Origin: Verrucomicrobia bacterium TMED40
GTDB taxonomy: Bacteria > Verrucomicrobiota > Verrucomicrobiia > Opitutales > Seribacteraceae
DNA: 8,174 nt
Direction: 5' to 3'
Assembly (NCBI GenBank): GCA_002167605.1
Contig: NHCT01000027.1
Location: 1-8,174 of the forward strand
Below are positions 6,058 through 8,174 of the stretch, in pieces. The notes below the pieces were generated by a model, which saw nothing but the letters and a program-made list of their open reading frames with translations, was not told where the DNA came from and ran no database searches. The position numbers and the translations under genes are program-made. Positions within the stretch are counted from its first letter, which is position 1. The number at the start of each line of letters is the position of its first letter.

Positions 6058-8174
6058 ATGCCCTTTCGTTTTGCGATATTTAGATTAAATTTTCTTAAAT
6101 TTATTTCTGTTTTCGCATCCGCATGTCCCCTTTTTGCCATAGAGTTTTCTGATTCGTTGATTGAAAGTTCGATTTTGGTTAACTTGAACGAAATCAAAGT
6201 AAAATCAACTTCTTCTGGGATTTCGAGGAGATACTCCTCTTCTTATGTTTCAAATGAGGACAACGCGAGCATTACATCAGAGATAAATTCCGGAAACGAA
6301 GATTTAGTGGATAAGTTGCAATCCATATACACAAGCATGAATGAAGATAAAATTGATGGTTTTGACCATTCGATTCACTACATGATTGAATTGGCTAACA
6401 ACCAAAAACTTTCCTATAGCGAACTAATATCTATGGTGGGTTCATCCGTGCTTTCTATCCTCAGAAGTGATATCGAAAATTCACTAAATATCTCGAATAT
6501 TCCCAACAGATTGATTGAGAACTTTTTTCTAGACCCGCAATTGTCTTCTCTCAAATCTGATGGCGGAGAAAGTGTACCTCGACTGCTTAATAACCTCGGG
6601 CAAATTTTTATGGAGTCTGTTATTCAGGAAAGTACTGAAGAAAAAATTCCTGAAAATGCTGAGCTTGCTTCCACAAGCTTTATCATGGAGGTGCTATCAA
6701 TAATGGACAACTACCCTGAGGATAACATTCCGCTTACGGATTTTTATCCAGGCATTGTACCCATTCCTTACACTGCAGATGAAGCCAATGACGATATGAA
6801 GTTTGATGGGGGTTTTCCATCACATTATCAATTTGATCCCGCAAAAACACGTATTTTGAGTATGGCTGCAGAAGGTTTGGCTCAAGGTATTGGTTCTTTC
6901 AACTTGGTTGACCTTGACTTAAAAGATCAAAGAGTTGAGGGCGAAAAGACATTAGAACCAAACCTAGCAAAGTCTATTCTTAAACCTGTTCTTGACAACA
7001 TATTGTCTAGAACCGGAGACAATCGCCTTTTTGCCTTTGAAGTTGCCAAAGTCATCTCTTCTAGTGTCACCCAAGTCATTACAAATCAAGGTGTCGGATC
7101 AGATGAAGTTGATAGTTTTGCTCAGACTATTTCCAAGGATCTTGCAGACGCTGCTGTTCAATCAGGAATAGATAATCGCACATCTCTTACTGAGTTTGGC
7201 CGAAATTTAGGTCAGCTAGCCGAGTCAGTAGGCGTTGGAACTTCGATGGGGGTTCAACTTGCCGCGGTCGATGATCAAATAATGGACTATGAACCTGGTT
7301 TTCAAGCATACAGTAGGAAAAATTTAGCGATGGCATCCTCCAAAGGCACTTCTGCTGGTGCAATCATGGCCTCTTCCGAGTCTGCGACAATCGACGATGA
7401 AAACGGCGAACCTATCATTGAAACTCAAGATATGAAGGAAATTGCCAGTCATGCAGCAATGGGATCAATCTTAGGGCATACAGCTATGTCTATCTACTAT
7501 CCCACTCCCAAAGACTTACTTCCAATAATCAACTATTCAGCTCAAGGTTCTTCATTTGGAAGCACAACCGTTTTGCCTCTAGCTTCTCTACGCCCTGAAG
7601 ACCCAGAGAACGAAACGGAGTCACCAACTGTTGAAGTAGCTAGAGCTAGTTCTCATGGTGCCGCCCTTGGAGCATCTTTTGAGATCATCGCTCTCACAAA
7701 TGCAAATCCTGCAGATAAGTCTTATGATAAAGATTCGATATTAGCTATGCAGGCAGCTTCTTACGGTTCCACTTATGGCGTTGTTCTTGGAGCAACTGAC
7801 GGCGGTGAATCAGATTCTGTAGTATTGAAGCAAGCTGCAAAACAAGGAGCAACAGAAGGTGCACTGGCAGGATCAGGATTAGCCACTCTTTACGATGAGG
7901 AATACTTCAATAATGAAGCCAATTTTGGAGGTGCCAATGGAGAAACAAACACAGCGGGGCAGGCTTCTGGTAGTTATGATTCCGTTGCGTTGTCTTCTAA
8001 AAAAAGTATCATCGATGCTATATCAACTGTAAATGCACAAGCCGCAGTCGACGCAAGTACTAAGCTTGCGACTAAGTCCATAAAGACAAGTGCTCAGGAT
8101 ATGATTAGGCTGATACAAAAATTTAATATTAGCCCTCGATTTACCAACCCGACTAGAATTTTCCAAGGTAATAA
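6058..8174 (+). CDS. Large secreted protein with tandem glycine-zipper repeats (3'-truncated)
   Basis: I do not recognise this gene. The frame runs from ATG 6058 to the window edge without a stop: 705 codons are visible and the C-terminus is missing. Residues 1-27 look like a signal peptide (several Arg/Lys, then a hydrophobic core, FASACPLFA). Cleavage after Ala27 is likely, but Cys23 in A-S-A-C could also be a weak lipobox. Residues 28-100 are Ser/Asn/Glu-rich and low in structure, and 100-260 are mostly amphipathic helices. From about 266 to 607 the protein carries at least eight degenerate glycine-zipper helices of the form (A/S)xxxGxxxGxxx(A/G). A Gly/Asn/Thr-rich linker (about 616-640) and an Ala/Ser/Lys helix follow, and the visible part ends near NISPRFTNPTRIFQ. 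There is no catalytic motif and no membrane span after the signal. Base composition is ordinary (one repeat-region line is about 48% GC), unlike the AT-rich gene 51 bases upstream. No Shine-Dalgarno is seen; TTG 6043 is a possible earlier start. An envelope or matrix structural role is inference. Confidence 0.85.
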   Translation, partial: MPFRFAIFRLNFLKFISVFASACPLFAIEFSDSLIESSILVNLNEIKVKSTSSGISRRYSSSYVSNEDNASITSEINSGNEDLVDKLQSIYTSMNEDKIDGFDHSIHYMIELANNQKLSYSELISMVGSSVLSILRSDIENSLNISNIPNRLIENFFLDPQLSSLKSDGGESVPRLLNNLGQIFMESVIQESTEEKIPENAELASTSFIMEVLSIMDNYPEDNIPLTDFYPGIVPIPYTADEANDDMKFDGGFPSHYQFDPAKTRILSMAAEGLAQGIGSFNLVDLDLKDQRVEGEKTLEPNLAKSILKPVLDNILSRTGDNRLFAFEVAKVISSSVTQVITNQGVGSDEVDSFAQTISKDLADAAVQSGIDNRTSLTEFGRNLGQLAESVGVGTSMGVQLAAVDDQIMDYEPGFQAYSRKNLAMASSKGTSAGAIMASSESATIDDENGEPIIETQDMKEIASHAAMGSILGHTAMSIYYPTPKDLLPIINYSAQGSSFGSTTVLPLASLRPEDPENETESPTVEVARASSHGAALGASFEIIALTNANPADKSYDKDSILAMQAASYGSTYGVVLGATDGGESDSVVLKQAAKQGATEGALAGSGLATLYDEEYFNNEANFGGANGETNTAGQASGSYDSVALSSKKSIIDAISTVNAQAAVDASTKLATKSIKTSAQDMIRLIQKFNISPRFTNPTRIFQGN
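6865..7872 (+). repeat. Protein-level array of eight glycine-zipper repeats
   Basis: Hand alignment of the translated frame gives eight copies of [A/S]-x-G-x-x-x-G. Their two glycines fall at residues 273/277 (AAEGLAQG), 394/398 (GVGTSMG), 430/434 (SSKGTSAG), 469/473 (AAMGSILG), 497/501 (SAQGSSFG), 534/538 (SSHGAALG), 570/574 (ASYGSTYG) and 597/601 (AKQGATEG). Copies two, three, seven and eight extend to GxxxGxxxA or GxxxGxxxG. The gap 273-394 contains helices of similar length without the glycines, possibly decayed copies. The DNA of the copies is not obviously similar, so the repeat is old or held by selection at protein level. Confidence 0.7.

Noticed and set aside
6003..6197. 64-codon minus-strand open frame
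   Set aside because: It is antisense to the signal peptide and N-terminus of the large plus-strand repeat protein, whose long frame and secretion signal are far better supported.

Overview
The window is the assembly-and-export end of a surface polysaccharide (capsule/exopolysaccharide) locus, next to a large secreted repeat protein that I do not recognise. It is gene-dense: no gap between genes exceeds about 75 bases. The organism is a diderm bacterium, because it has an outer-membrane beta-barrel, an outer-membrane polysaccharide export (OPX) protein and a fused polysaccharide co-polymerase/tyrosine kinase. The kinase's long tyrosine tail, the Asn-His-Trp motif of the Wzy-like protein and the moderately AT-rich DNA suggest Verrucomicrobiota (Opitutae-like). 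This is a low-confidence guess from family resemblance, not from a marker gene.

Left half (1-4382), all on the minus strand and apparently one operon. In transcription order it holds: a 418-residue outer-membrane beta-barrel (3126-4382); a short 222-residue OPX protein (2429-3097); a 758-residue Wzc-like bacterial tyrosine kinase (152-2428), whose ATG directly abuts the OPX stop codon; and the first 26 codons of a small protein resembling DUF4177 that runs off the left edge (1-78).

Centre (4383-4446): a 64-bp divergent intergenic region. An 8-bp perfect inverted repeat (4409-4416 / 4447-4454) puts a consensus TTGACA on each strand, pointing outward. The right copy overlaps the putative TTG start of the plus-strand gene.

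Right half, plus strand: a Wzy/WaaL-type membrane protein (4447-6006), strikingly AT-rich compared with its neighbours. Then comes a long open frame from 6058 to the right edge (705 codons visible, no stop). It encodes a secreted protein with at least eight degenerate copies of a glycine-zipper helix motif, (A/S)xxxGxxxGxxx(A/G), spaced in a recurring 36-39-28 / 37-36-27 pattern.

How they fit together (inference): Wzy polymerises lipid-linked repeat units at the inner membrane and the Wzc-like protein controls chain length and export by autophosphorylation. The short OPX protein spans the periplasmic side, and the beta-barrel supplies the outer-membrane pore that such a short OPX lacks. The glycine-zipper protein may be an envelope or matrix protein, but nothing except position ties it to the polysaccharide. 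No glycosyltransferase, flippase or initiating transferase is in the window, so the repeat unit must be built elsewhere.
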